This document shows, one piece after another, positions 50,698 to 58,508 of a DNA stretch of 64,000 nt. The notes under the pieces were generated by a model. The model saw nothing but the letters and a program-made list of their open reading frames with translations, ran no database searches and was not told where the DNA came from. The position numbers and the translations under genes were made by a program. Every line of letters begins with the position of its first letter. Position 1 is the stretch's first letter. The stretch covers positions 1,426,001-1,490,000 of the forward strand of contig CP005974.1 of NCBI GenBank assembly GCA_000940995.1, read 5' to 3'. The DNA is from Photobacterium gaetbulicola Gung47. Its GTDB lineage: Bacteria > Pseudomonadota > Gammaproteobacteria > Enterobacterales > Vibrionaceae.

Positions 50698-50722
50698 TCG
50701 CATTTTGCAAAGCAATTTGCGA
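50698..50722. promoter_or_regulatory. Candidate LuxO binding site (enhancer) for qrr
   Basis: TTGCAAAGCAA (50705-50715) is a perfect dyad inside a larger one with TCGCA and TGCGA arms. It resembles the LuxO motif TTGCA-N3-TGCAA but is two bases shorter. It is about 120 bases upstream of the qrr start, a normal enhancer distance. Confidence 0.5.
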
Positions 50723-50838
50723 TTCATAATGCCAAGGCAGTGCAAGTCAGTTATATTTGAGTGATAGATTAGAAAAAGTCACATCGTTTTTTTTCTTTTG
50801 TTTACAATTAGTAAAGATTGGTGGGACTTGGAGGGGCA

Positions 50839-52281
50839 ATGGAAAGCAGATTACAACAGCGTCGTATTTTGATGGTTGAAGATACCGCCTCAGTCGCTGC
50901 GTTATATAAGTCGTACCTTAATCCATTAGGGGTATCAGTGACCATTGTGGGCTCGGGGGCGGAAGCGCTGGACTTTGTCAAAGGTGTCACGCCCGATTTG
51001 ATCCTGCTCGACCTGCGGTTGCCTGATATGCAAGGCATGCAGGTGCTGGAAGTGGTTAAGCGAGACAATCCTGACATCCCCGTGGTCATTATGACTGCTC
51101 ATGGCTCAATCGATGTGGCTGTTGAAGCGATGCGATATGGTGCCATCGATTTTCTTATCAAGCCTTGTGAAGCTGACCGCCTGAGGGTGACCGTTAACAA
51201 TGCGCTCAAAGACGGAGACCGTAAGGCCAAAGGTGAAACCTACCAGGCTGCGCCCAAGCAATCTGGCGCCCAATATCAAGGGTTTATCGGTAACAGCCTG
51301 CCTATGCAGGCTGTTTACCGGGTGATCGAGTCTGCCGCAGCCAGTAAGGCTACTGTGTTTATCACCGGGGAGAGCGGTACCGGTAAAGAGGTCTGTGCCG
51401 AAGCGGTTCATGCGGCCAGTCCACGCAACGACAAACCTTTTGTCGCTCTCAATTGTGCCGCGATCCCCAAAGAGCTGATCGAGAGTGAATTATTCGGTCA
51501 TGTGAAAGGGGCATTTACCGGTGCGTCGACTGAGCGCCAAGGTGCCGTCGAGTTAGCGAATCATGGTACGTTGTTCCTTGATGAGCTTTGTGAAATGGAT
51601 TTGGATCTGCAAAGCAAATTGCTCAGGTTTATCCAGACCGGCACTTACCAAAAAGTCGGCTCATCTAAAACCAGTACCGTCGATGTCCGGTTTGTTTGTG
51701 CCACTAACCGCAATCCTTGGCTGGAAGTGCAGGAAGGCCGTTTTCGTGAAGACCTTTATTATCGTCTGCATGTGATTCCCGTGACGTTGCCTCCGCTACG
51801 TGAAAGGGGGGGAGATGTGATGGAGATCGCCCATGCCTTGCTGGCGTTGATGTCAGTTGAGGAGGGTAAAAACTTTTCCCGTTTCTCTCCGGAGGTCAGC
51901 TCTCTGTTCGAGCAATATCACTGGCAGGGCAATGTCCGTGAACTGCAAAACGTTATTCGAAATATCGTTGTGCTAAATTCGGGCGAAGAAGTGACTTTGG
52001 AAATGGTCCCACCTCCAATTAACCAAGCTGGTGTTAAAATTGCATCATTTCAGCCTGTTGCCACTGGTAGCATCGAGGGGGAAGCTCTTCAACCCGAGGT
52101 CAGTGGATTAACAATCATAGATAAATCGCAGGTTGAACCGCTGTGGATTGTCGAAAAGCGCGCAATCCAAGCAGCTATCGATGCTTGTGATGGCAATATT
52201 CCACGTGCTGCGGGGTTGCTAGAAGTCAGTCCGTCAACAATTTACCGGAAATTACAAGCCTGGCAGGAATCGCAAGGTTAG
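50839..52281 (+). CDS. luxO: LuxO, quorum-sensing sigma-54 response regulator
   Basis: Phosphorylated through LuxU at low cell density, LuxO activates qrr transcription with sigma-54. The 480-residue protein has a receiver domain with acceptor Asp58 (LILLDLRLPD), an AAA+ domain with Walker A GESGTGKE and the sigma-54 contact loop GAFTGAS, and a Fis-type C-terminal helix-turn-helix (IPRAAGLLEVSPSTIYRKL). ATG 50839 follows GGAGGGG; an in-frame GTG at 50818 overlaps no ribosome-binding site. luxU follows by 21 bases. Confidence 0.97.
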   Translation: MESRLQQRRILMVEDTASVAALYKSYLNPLGVSVTIVGSGAEALDFVKGVTPDLILLDLRLPDMQGMQVLEVVKRDNPDIPVVIMTAHGSIDVAVEAMRYGAIDFLIKPCEADRLRVTVNNALKDGDRKAKGETYQAAPKQSGAQYQGFIGNSLPMQAVYRVIESAAASKATVFITGESGTGKEVCAEAVHAASPRNDKPFVALNCAAIPKELIESELFGHVKGAFTGASTERQGAVELANHGTLFLDELCEMDLDLQSKLLRFIQTGTYQKVGSSKTSTVDVRFVCATNRNPWLEVQEGRFREDLYYRLHVIPVTLPPLRERGGDVMEIAHALLALMSVEEGKNFSRFSPEVSSLFEQYHWQGNVRELQNVIRNIVVLNSGEEVTLEMVPPPINQAGVKIASFQPVATGSIEGEALQPEVSGLTIIDKSQVEPLWIVEKRAIQAAIDACDGNIPRAAGLLEVSPSTIYRKLQAWQESQG

Positions 52282-52302
52282 TTGTAGGGAGAGAAATACA
52301 TA

Positions 52303-52656
52303 ATGACAATTAATGCCGAGACTATTAAACGCATGGCAGATGAAGTCGGTCAGGAAACATTGACATTACTCCTCAATGTATTTAGCGATGAATTGGAACA
52401 GTACCAGCGCCAGCTCTTGGACCAGCCCACGATCAGTGAGGTTAGAGAGATCTGCCATTCGTTAAAGAGCAGCGCGGCCAGCTTCGGTGCTGATGAGCTC
52501 GCTGATATGGCCCAAGAGTGTGAATCACGTGTCAAGCAAGGGCAGGATGAGTGGATTGTCACCCATCTGCCAGAGTTTAGGCAGATGGTTGAAGGTATGG
52601 CAATTGAGTACAAGCGCTTAGCCTGCCATGATAATCCGGTGAATAGCCTGTTTTAA
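52303..52656 (+). CDS. luxU: LuxU, phosphorelay Hpt protein
   Basis: Single-domain histidine phosphotransfer protein that carries phosphate from hybrid sensor kinases (LuxN/LuxQ/CqsS types) to LuxO. The 117 residues form one Hpt helical bundle with acceptor His52 in CHSLKSSAASFGADELADMA. Co-transcribed with luxO. Its last 39 bases overlap the 3' end of the convergent yvcK gene. Confidence 0.95.
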   Translation: MTINAETIKRMADEVGQETLTLLLNVFSDELEQYQRQLLDQPTISEVREICHSLKSSAASFGADELADMAQECESRVKQGQDEWIVTHLPEFRQMVEGMAIEYKRLACHDNPVNSLF

Positions 52657-53526
52657 CTTTTCCCTGTCGTGTCGCCATTGATGGTTGTTAGACGCAAGTG
52701 AGGTAATATGCTGGTTGTATCTTGCATCCAGCCCTTCGGACTTCTCGTCAGCAAGCACAATATCAATTTGGCGGCCTCCCATCGAGCGTTCACACCAATT
52801 GAGCATTTGCGGTAGCGTCATCATGCCTGCCGGACCGTGTTCTTTATCCAAGTTGGTGACAAAAACTATTCTGGCTTTGCATTTCTTCAATGCTTGCTCA
52901 ATTTCTTTTAGCAACAGTGGCGGCATGACGCTGGTTAGGAAACTGCCAGGACCGAGCAATATGATATCAGCGTGCTGGATAGCGATGACGGCTTCTTTGG
53001 TTGCCGGCACGGCCGGTTCGATGTATAGCCGCTGAGGTACATCAGCCAGCTCATCCACGCTGGTTTCACCGCAAATAATCTCACCTCCCGGAGTCATCGC
53101 TGACAGATCGGCAGGGTGCTCGGTCATCGGTACAATATGCGTTTTGACTTTCAGCATATCGCGGATCAAGTTGATTGCTTCCAATGGCCTGACCGAGAGG
53201 TTATCCAGTGCCTTTAGCATCAGGTTGCCCAGGTTATGGCCATTCAACTCGCCGTTGCCACGGAATCGATACTCGAAAATCATCGAGCCGACGGAAGGCT
53301 CAGTAATAAGCTGGTTGATACAGTTGCGGGTATCGCCCCAAGCAATCCCCCCTTGGCAGGCGCGGATCCGACCGGTTGAGCCACCATTGTCGGTAGTGGT
53401 TACAATACCGGTTACATTCTCGCCATGTTCAGAGAGGGCCGAAAGCATGCGGCCGAGACCATGGCCACCACCAATAGCAACAATTTTGGCTTCTGTAATA
53501 TTATTCACTGTAGTGTTTGTCATCAT
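52618..53526 (-). CDS. yvcK: YvcK/CofD-like protein (gluconeogenesis factor family)
   Basis: A 302-residue protein of the YvcK/YbhK family, structurally related to the transferase CofD. In Gram-positives YvcK binds UDP-sugars and affects cell shape and carbon metabolism; the role in vibrios is unknown. Key motifs: the glycine-rich loop AIGGGHGLGRMLSAL, TTTDNGGSTGRIR, GNLMLKAL and LLGPGSFLTSVMPPLL, with FVTNLDKEHGPAG. It is convergent with luxU and overlaps it by 39 bases. V. cholerae has the same neighbour order. Confidence 0.93.
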   Translation of the reverse strand: MMTNTTVNNITEAKIVAIGGGHGLGRMLSALSEHGENVTGIVTTTDNGGSTGRIRACQGGIAWGDTRNCINQLITEPSVGSMIFEYRFRGNGELNGHNLGNLMLKALDNLSVRPLEAINLIRDMLKVKTHIVPMTEHPADLSAMTPGGEIICGETSVDELADVPQRLYIEPAVPATKEAVIAIQHADIILLGPGSFLTSVMPPLLLKEIEQALKKCKARIVFVTNLDKEHGPAGMMTLPQMLNWCERSMGGRQIDIVLADEKSEGLDARYNQHITSLASNNHQWRHDREKLKQAIHRIIMAG

Positions 53527-53631
53527 TGGCTGAAAAGTGTGAACTAAGTAGATGCAGTGTATCGCGTTAGTTGTATTGAATACAGGCCTTGCCCCTGTGG
53601 TGGTATGCCTGTCACGTATTGTGGGCGTAGG

Positions 53632-53666
53632 GCGAATAAAAAATGCCCTCTATGGGGGGAGGGCAT
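53632..53666 (-). terminator. Rho-independent terminator of the LON-domain gene
   Basis: ATGCCCTC/GAGGGCAT stem of 8 bp; on the minus strand six T follow. Confidence 0.9.
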
Positions 53667-53737
53667 GGGATGGAACGGTCTGGCTACCGCCGTTGCAGCA
53701 TGAGCGCAGCGGGGTAAGGAGTCTACCAGGCTATAAT

Positions 53738-54316
53738 CTAATGGGTTTTTTGCATAATGCTGATCAGGTAGTCATAGGTCTCTAAGCAGCTTGGCGCTGT
53801 CAGCAGCATCTGTTTTTCACTGGCCGGTACGGGGAGCAGCTCCAACCAGCGTTGGCAAAGCCAGCTCAGGTTGTCGAATTGTTTTTTATGGTGTAGCTCG
53901 CCAAGCTCCGGATGTTTGCTGAACATTTGCTTGAGCTTTTCAGCCAGGATTTGCTGGTCTTGGCGCACCTCGGTTTCGGGCCAGGGAGGAATGAATTGGC
54001 AGTCTCCACAGAAGAAGCCTTCATCAGTTTGCTCCAGATGGTTGATTGTGAAATTTTCGTGGCCCGCAACAGTAACGATCAAGCAGCCGTTGTTTGGCGA
54101 GATATCAAAATCTTCAACCGTAACGCGAGTGCCAATTTGGAAGAAGTTGTGTCCGTGCTCGTCTTGGTCGAACATACAGACACCAAAACTGTTACTACCT
54201 TCACGTAGCGCGGCTTTGAAAGCTTCCATCTGCGGTCCAGGAGCAATGCGTAGGGGAATGCGACCACCGGGTAAGACGTGGCGTTTTTGGAAGAGTAGCG
54301 GCATGTAAGTGTTCAT
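53738..54316 (-). CDS. Stand-alone LON substrate-binding domain protein
   Basis: A 192-residue protein with only the N-terminal substrate-recognition domain of Lon protease (MPLLFQKRHVLPGGRIPLRI; FGVCMFDQDEHGHNFFQIGTRVTVEDFD). The AAA+ ATPase and Ser-Lys protease domains are absent. Such single-domain proteins are common in proteobacteria and their role is not known; adaptor or folding functions have been guessed. It ends before a strong terminator and is monocistronic. Confidence 0.85.
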   Translation of the reverse strand: MNTYMPLLFQKRHVLPGGRIPLRIAPGPQMEAFKAALREGSNSFGVCMFDQDEHGHNFFQIGTRVTVEDFDISPNNGCLIVTVAGHENFTINHLEQTDEGFFCGDCQFIPPWPETEVRQDQQILAEKLKQMFSKHPELGELHHKKQFDNLSWLCQRWLELLPVPASEKQMLLTAPSCLETYDYLISIMQKTH

Positions 54317-54469
54317 AGTCTAATCCGGTTGCAAAATGTCTGATGAAGTAGACATTGCAAATGGGATACCAATTTTACAAACCGCTTATAGTTTGTTTTC
54401 GGCGCTTTTGACCCAATTTGTCTTTCTAAAATGCAAAAAAGTACCAATTTACAATTTGCATTTTGCGAA

Positions 54470-54697
54470 TTATTTCTGATTCGCAATGATTTTCATTGCA
54501 TTATCGCTGGGTAGCAACTCCAAATGACTTTGCTCATCAAAGTACCAGCCTTTGATTAAACCTTTCTCCTGCATGTCAATAAAACCGTTAATAACCAGCT
54601 TGGCTTGTTCGCGAGCATGTGCCAAATCTAATCCCTCTTCGCGTTGTAAGTAGAGGGCAATATCATCGACTGTCGCAGATTCAATAATATTGGACAT
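54470..54697 (-). CDS. Conserved-looking small protein, function unknown
   Basis: A 75-residue soluble protein (MSNIIESATVDDIALYLQRE; ending NAMKIIANQK), helical, with an amphipathic middle (ARRQ-type AHAREQAKLVINGFIDMQEKG). Preceded by GAGGAT at good spacing. It is between the LON-domain gene and moaA. I do not recognise the family. Confidence 0.7.
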   Translation of the reverse strand: MSNIIESATVDDIALYLQREEGLDLAHAREQAKLVINGFIDMQEKGLIKGWYFDEQSHLELLPSDNAMKIIANQK

Positions 54698-54935
54698 AAT
54701 ATCCTCACAATCAGTAAGAAATTTTCCGGGTATTCCCTTTAGTAGTATTGTCGTGAATTCGGCTGAAAGGTAGAATGCAGCACGAAAAAACTGAGAGTTT
54801 GCCTATATGGCATTTCCTCTGATATTTTTATAACTAATACGCTATTGTGCGCATTTTGGTTTTATCCTGTGCGGTACAATTGCCATGCTCCGAGCTTTTT
54901 TCACTAAGTTCCCGGCTAAAGGGGATAAGTGATTC

Positions 54936-55010
54936 AAGCCAGTGACAAGTTGTCACCAGGGTCGATAAAGAAATGCATCGGCCTCCCGTACTTGGAAAGG
55001 TGTTCCGTGG
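54936..55010 (+). promoter_or_regulatory. Probable Moco (molybdenum cofactor) riboswitch overlapping the moaA start
   Basis: A hairpin GTGACA-AGT-TGTCAC (54942-54956) is followed by AATGCATCGGCCTCCCG and GGAAAGGTGTTCCGTGG, blocks I associate with the Moco RNA motif found upstream of enterobacterial moaA. The GTG start codon lies in the last block, so ligand binding could hide the start and its AAGG. The match is from memory of the motif, not a covariance search. Confidence 0.62.
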
Positions 55011-55996
55011 CGAAACAATTTGAAGATAATTATCATCGCAAGTTCTATTACTTGCGTTTGTCGGTTACAGACGTCTGTAACTTTAAGTGTACTTACTGCC
55101 TGCCGGATGGCTACCATCCTCAACAGAAGAAAAAGCCATCGTTTCTGACGCTTGAAGAAATTCAACGCGTGACAGGGGCGTTTGCTCAGTGCGGCACATC
55201 AAAAGTACGCATTACCGGTGGCGAGCCAAGCCTGCGTCGTGATTTTACCGATATCATCCGTACGGTTGCCGAGCAACCCGGTATCCGTAAAGTCGCAACT
55301 ACAACCAATGGTTATCGCATGGCCAGACATGTCCATGAGTGGCGAGATGCAGGCCTTACCAATATCAATGTCAGTGTGGATAGCCTTGACCCGAAGATGT
55401 TCTACCAAATCACCGGTGAGAATATGTTCAATCAGGTGATGGAGGGGATCGATGCTGCGTTTGATGCCGGCTTCGAGCAGGTCAAGGTCAATACCGTATT
55501 GCTCAAAGACCTCAACTCTCAGCAGTTGCCGCAATTCCTGAACTGGATTAAGACACGGCCAATCCAGCTGCGCTTTATCGAACTGATGCAGACCGGTGAA
55601 ATGGATCAACTGTTCAATAAGCACCATGTCTCGGGTGTCAGTATTCGCAATTACCTAATAGCCAACGGCTGGGTACTGAAGCTGAAAAGCAACAACGATG
55701 GCCCTGCACAAGTCTTTTGCCACCCCGATTACCAGGGTGAAATTGGCCTGATCATGCCTTACGAAAAAGATTTCTGTAAGAGCTGCAACCGCCTGCGCGT
55801 CTCTGCCTTGGGTAAACTACACCTGTGTCTATTTGGTGAACATGGCGTGGATTTACGTGACCTGCTTCAGCAGGATGAACAGCGTGACGAGCTCATTGCC
55901 CGTATACAAGGTGGATTGGCTGAAAAAGCGGTGAGCCATTTCCTCGATGAGGGGAATACCGGTATGACACCAAACCTTGCCTCTATCGGTGGCTAA
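55007..55996 (+). CDS. moaA: MoaA, GTP 3',8-cyclase
   Basis: Radical-SAM enzyme for the first step of molybdenum cofactor synthesis, converting GTP to 3',8-cyclo-GTP. The 329-residue protein reads MAKQFEDNYHRKFYYLRLSV from GTG 55007, agreeing with V. cholerae and E. coli MoaA. An upstream in-frame start at 54929 would translate the riboswitch-like RNA and is rejected. The SAM cluster is CNFKCTYC, the C-terminal cluster is CKSCNRLRVSALGKLHLC, and the essential terminal GG is present (LASIGG). First gene of moaACDE. Confidence 0.96.
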   Translation: MAKQFEDNYHRKFYYLRLSVTDVCNFKCTYCLPDGYHPQQKKKPSFLTLEEIQRVTGAFAQCGTSKVRITGGEPSLRRDFTDIIRTVAEQPGIRKVATTTNGYRMARHVHEWRDAGLTNINVSVDSLDPKMFYQITGENMFNQVMEGIDAAFDAGFEQVKVNTVLLKDLNSQQLPQFLNWIKTRPIQLRFIELMQTGEMDQLFNKHHVSGVSIRNYLIANGWVLKLKSNNDGPAQVFCHPDYQGEIGLIMPYEKDFCKSCNRLRVSALGKLHLCLFGEHGVDLRDLLQQDEQRDELIARIQGGLAEKAVSHFLDEGNTGMTPNLASIGG

Positions 55997-56039
55997 ACGC
56001 CACCTTTCAAATTTTCTTTTTCTGTTTTGGGACAGACGG

Positions 56040-56519
56040 ATGAACCAATTTACGCATATCAACGCTTCTGGGGAAGCTAACATGGTTGACGTGTCAGCAA
56101 AAAATGACACGGTTCGAGAAGCACGCGCTGAAGCTTTTGTGCATATGGCGCCGGAAACTCTTCAGTTGATCGTTTCTGGTCAGCACCACAAAGGCGACGT
56201 GTTTGCTACCGCGCGTATTGCCGGTATTCAGGCGGCGAAAAAAACCTGGGATTTGATCCCACTTTGCCATCCACTGCTGCTATCCAAAGTTGAAGTGCAG
56301 CTGGAAGCGATAGAAGCTGAAAATATGGTTCGTATCGAATCATGCTGTAAACTGGCGGGTAAAACAGGCGTCGAAATGGAAGCCTTGACGGCTGCTTCGG
56401 TAGCGGCCTTGACCATTTATGATATGTGTAAGGCCGTACAGAAAGACATGGTGATTGGACAAGTGCGTCTGCTGGAAAAAACAGGCGGTAAATCTGGGCA
56501 TTTTAAGGTGGAATCATGA
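56040..56519 (+). CDS. moaC: MoaC, cyclic pyranopterin monophosphate synthase
   Basis: Converts 3',8-cyclo-GTP to cyclic pyranopterin monophosphate. The 159 residues start MNQFTHINASGEANMVDVSAK and contain the active-site segments LIPLCHPLLLSKVEVQ and KTGVEMEALTAASVAALTIYDMCKAV. It directly follows moaA; the moaB gene found between them in E. coli and V. cholerae is missing. Its stop overlaps the moaD start (ATGA). Confidence 0.97.
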   Translation: MNQFTHINASGEANMVDVSAKNDTVREARAEAFVHMAPETLQLIVSGQHHKGDVFATARIAGIQAAKKTWDLIPLCHPLLLSKVEVQLEAIEAENMVRIESCCKLAGKTGVEMEALTAASVAALTIYDMCKAVQKDMVIGQVRLLEKTGGKSGHFKVES

Positions 56520-56761
56520 TTAACGTATTATTCTTCGCTCAGATTAAAGAGCTCGTTGGTGTCGACCGTTTGGAGGTCACGGCAGACTTTGCCACTGCCG
56601 AATCGTTGCGCCAGCACCTTGCTGAAAAAGGCGATAAGTGGCAGCTGGCGCTGGAGCAGGGCAAGCTGCTGGTAGCGATTAACCAAACCATCAGCTCGCT
56701 CGAGAGTGAAATTAAAGACGGTGACGAAGTGGCTTTCTTCCCGCCTGTAACTGGGGGCTAA
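56516..56761 (+). CDS. moaD: MoaD, molybdopterin synthase sulfur carrier subunit
   Basis: Ubiquitin-like sulfur carrier of 81 residues whose C-terminal Gly-Gly (FFPPVTGG) becomes the thiocarboxylate used by MoaE. Starts in overlap with moaC and ends 2 bases before moaE. Confidence 0.96.
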   Translation: MINVLFFAQIKELVGVDRLEVTADFATAESLRQHLAEKGDKWQLALEQGKLLVAINQTISSLESEIKDGDEVAFFPPVTGG

Positions 56762-56763
56762 AC

Positions 56764-57213
56764 ATGATTTCTGTTCAGTTCGAAGACTTTTCTGTTGCTG
56801 AAGAGTACAGCTTGTTATCACAGGGTACCGATGCCGGCGCAGTTGTCACCTTTGTCGGAAAAGTCCGTGACTTCAACCAAGGTGATGCGGTAACGGGGTT
56901 GTCATTGGAGCACTACCCTGGCATGACGGAAAAGTCTCTGGAAGAGATTGTCGAGCAAGCTCGTGAGCGCTGGCCTTTGCTGAAAACCCGTGTTATCCAC
57001 CGTGTGGGTGATCTAGAACTTGGTGATCAGATTGTCTTCGTTGGCGTAACCAGTGCCCACCGTGGCGCGGCATTTGAAGCTTGTGAGTTCATTATGGACT
57101 ACCTGAAAACCCGTGCGCCGTTTTGGAAGAAAGAGCAGACGCCGGATGCATCTCGTTGGGTCGATGCTCGCGAAACCGATACCTCTGCTGCCGGTCGTTG
57201 GCAGCAAAAATAA
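56764..57213 (+). CDS. moaE: MoaE, molybdopterin synthase catalytic subunit
   Basis: Inserts the dithiolene sulfurs into cyclic pyranopterin monophosphate with MoaD. The 149 residues carry GAVVTFVGKVRDFNQGDAV, LEHYPGMTEKSLEEI, GDQIVFVGVTSAHRGAAFEAC and the active-site lysines of FWKKEQ near residue 120. Last gene of the moaACDE operon; no mogA, moeA or moeB follows here. Confidence 0.97.
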   Translation: MISVQFEDFSVAEEYSLLSQGTDAGAVVTFVGKVRDFNQGDAVTGLSLEHYPGMTEKSLEEIVEQARERWPLLKTRVIHRVGDLELGDQIVFVGVTSAHRGAAFEACEFIMDYLKTRAPFWKKEQTPDASRWVDARETDTSAAGRWQQK

Positions 57214-57219
57214 CTTTTT

Positions 57220-57246
57220 GTGGCACCTGTTCTTAGCAGGTGCCAA
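57220..57246 (+). terminator. Hairpin after moaE
   Basis: TGGCACCTG/CAGGTGCCA, a perfect 9-bp stem with TTCTTAG loop, 7 bases past the moaE stop. It lacks a T run, so termination is only probable. Confidence 0.45.
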
Positions 57247-57252
57247 CATCAC

Positions 57253-57315
57253 CACGCCTCACGCCTCACGCCTCACGCCTCACGCCTCACGCCTCACGCC
57301 TCACGCCTCACGCCT
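57253..57315. repeat. 7-bp tandem repeat, 9 exact copies
   Basis: CACGCCT repeated nine times without error over 63 bases between moaE and the next gene. Like the 8-bp repeat at 3027-3114, its perfection suggests slippage. Confidence 0.97.
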
Positions 57316-57484
57316 CACTCTCGCATAATCTTTCTCTATTATTCAGCTATTCTTTCAGTGAGCTCTGTGCTACTTTGAAATTGATCGTATAAATAACCAA
57401 TAAAAGTGAATGGTTATTGGTTATTTATCTGGTCTTCGGAATCGGCCAGAGGCAATATCAAGCAATGAAAGAAGGAGTATGCCA

Positions 57485-58021
57485 ATGATCAGGAGCGATC
57501 GACTACTCTATGAACTTGAGCCCGATGGTTTTGGTAGCCGCCACTGTGAATCATGGGAACAATGGCAGCCCAAAGCGCATCAGGTCCTACCTAACTTCCC
57601 TGACGATGTGTTGAAGCAGTGGCTATACCGGCACTGGAAAGGCGTTTTGTGCAACTGGGGCTGGCTGGATTTTCAGTCAATGCGGTTTGAACTTGAATCC
57701 TGGACCAGTGAGCAAATTCAGTCACAGATCCGTACCCCACACCAAGAGGTGGTCGATAAGTTATCACGTCGGATGACGAACCCGATTTTTCAACGTAGCT
57801 GGCTGGTACAGCAGATGCAAGAGATGGGGACGTGGCCGCAGGCGCCAATTGTCCTAAGTTATGAACGGGATATCGCTATGGCCAATGGTAAGTCGCTAAA
57901 GGCGCCTTTTAACTTGTTGGAAGGCCACCACCGGTTGGCATACTTGAGCAAGATTATTGAGCAGGGAGTATATCACCAAGATAAGCATGATATTTGGGTG
58001 ATTCGTATCCCAACCCACTAA
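57485..58021 (+). CDS. Protein of unknown function with a ParB-like EGHHR motif
   Basis: A 178-residue soluble protein rich in Trp (MIRSDRLLYELEPDGFG; CESWEQWQPKAHQVLP; WLYRHWKGVLCNWGWLDF). Near the C terminus, APFNLLEGHHRLAYLSKIIEQG resembles the nucleotide-binding motif of ParB/sulfiredoxin-fold proteins (GxHR), so a catalytic or nucleotide-binding role is possible; this is inference. ATG 57485 is 7 bases after AAGGAG; ATG 57479 is too close and a start at 57410 lacks a site. Monocistronic with a strong terminator. Confidence 0.75.
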   Translation: MIRSDRLLYELEPDGFGSRHCESWEQWQPKAHQVLPNFPDDVLKQWLYRHWKGVLCNWGWLDFQSMRFELESWTSEQIQSQIRTPHQEVVDKLSRRMTNPIFQRSWLVQQMQEMGTWPQAPIVLSYERDIAMANGKSLKAPFNLLEGHHRLAYLSKIIEQGVYHQDKHDIWVIRIPTH

Positions 58022-58053
58022 TAGAATAATCCACTGACACATCGCGGATTAAT

Positions 58054-58090
58054 AAAGGGGGAGTAGCGAGAGGGCTACTCCCCCTTTTTA
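58054..58090 (+). terminator. Rho-independent terminator
   Basis: GGGGGAGTAGC/GCTACTCCCCC stem of 11 bp extended by A/T pairs, then five T. Confidence 0.95.
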
Positions 58091-58508
58091 TACACGTGGT
58101 TTCTTATTGAGTGTTAACATTGTAGCGCAATAAATCTGTCTCACATGTTGCCGTTTTGTTTCTTTAGGTGTTTAAAAAGTGAGCAATTGAAGGTTTTTGT
58201 TATATCTTTTTTGCCATTTATTTTATTTCTTATGCTTTATTGTTATGGATAAATTTATTGTTTGGTCTAAAGCTACGCTGAATAAAGTCTGAGCTAGGTT
58301 ACTGTAAAGATGAATAATAATGGTGGTTTTAAGGTTTTTTGTGATTTTTTATGTTTTCTGTTTATGTTTTTTTAGCTAGCTAAAAGTGTTGATATATTTT
58401 TTTATGTCAGTTTTTTGCTCTATTGATGATTTTTTTTGTTGTTGATATGTTTCATTTCGGCTCAGGACGAGTCAGCAAGATTAAAAAAATTATTACAGGT
58501 AAGTAAAA
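58091..58508. other. AT-rich porin promoter and leader region
   Basis: About 420 bases, very T-rich, with no ORF. It is expected to hold the porin promoter and upstream regulatory sites. I could not name an operator with confidence. Confidence 0.4.

Noticed and set aside
53552..53785. Plus-strand 77-aa open frame between yvcK and the LON-domain gene
   Set aside because: It crosses the minus-strand terminator and has no start-site support or recognisable product.
57113..57328. Open frame through the end of moaE and the 7-bp repeat
   Set aside because: Frame-shifted shadow of moaE followed by repeat translation.
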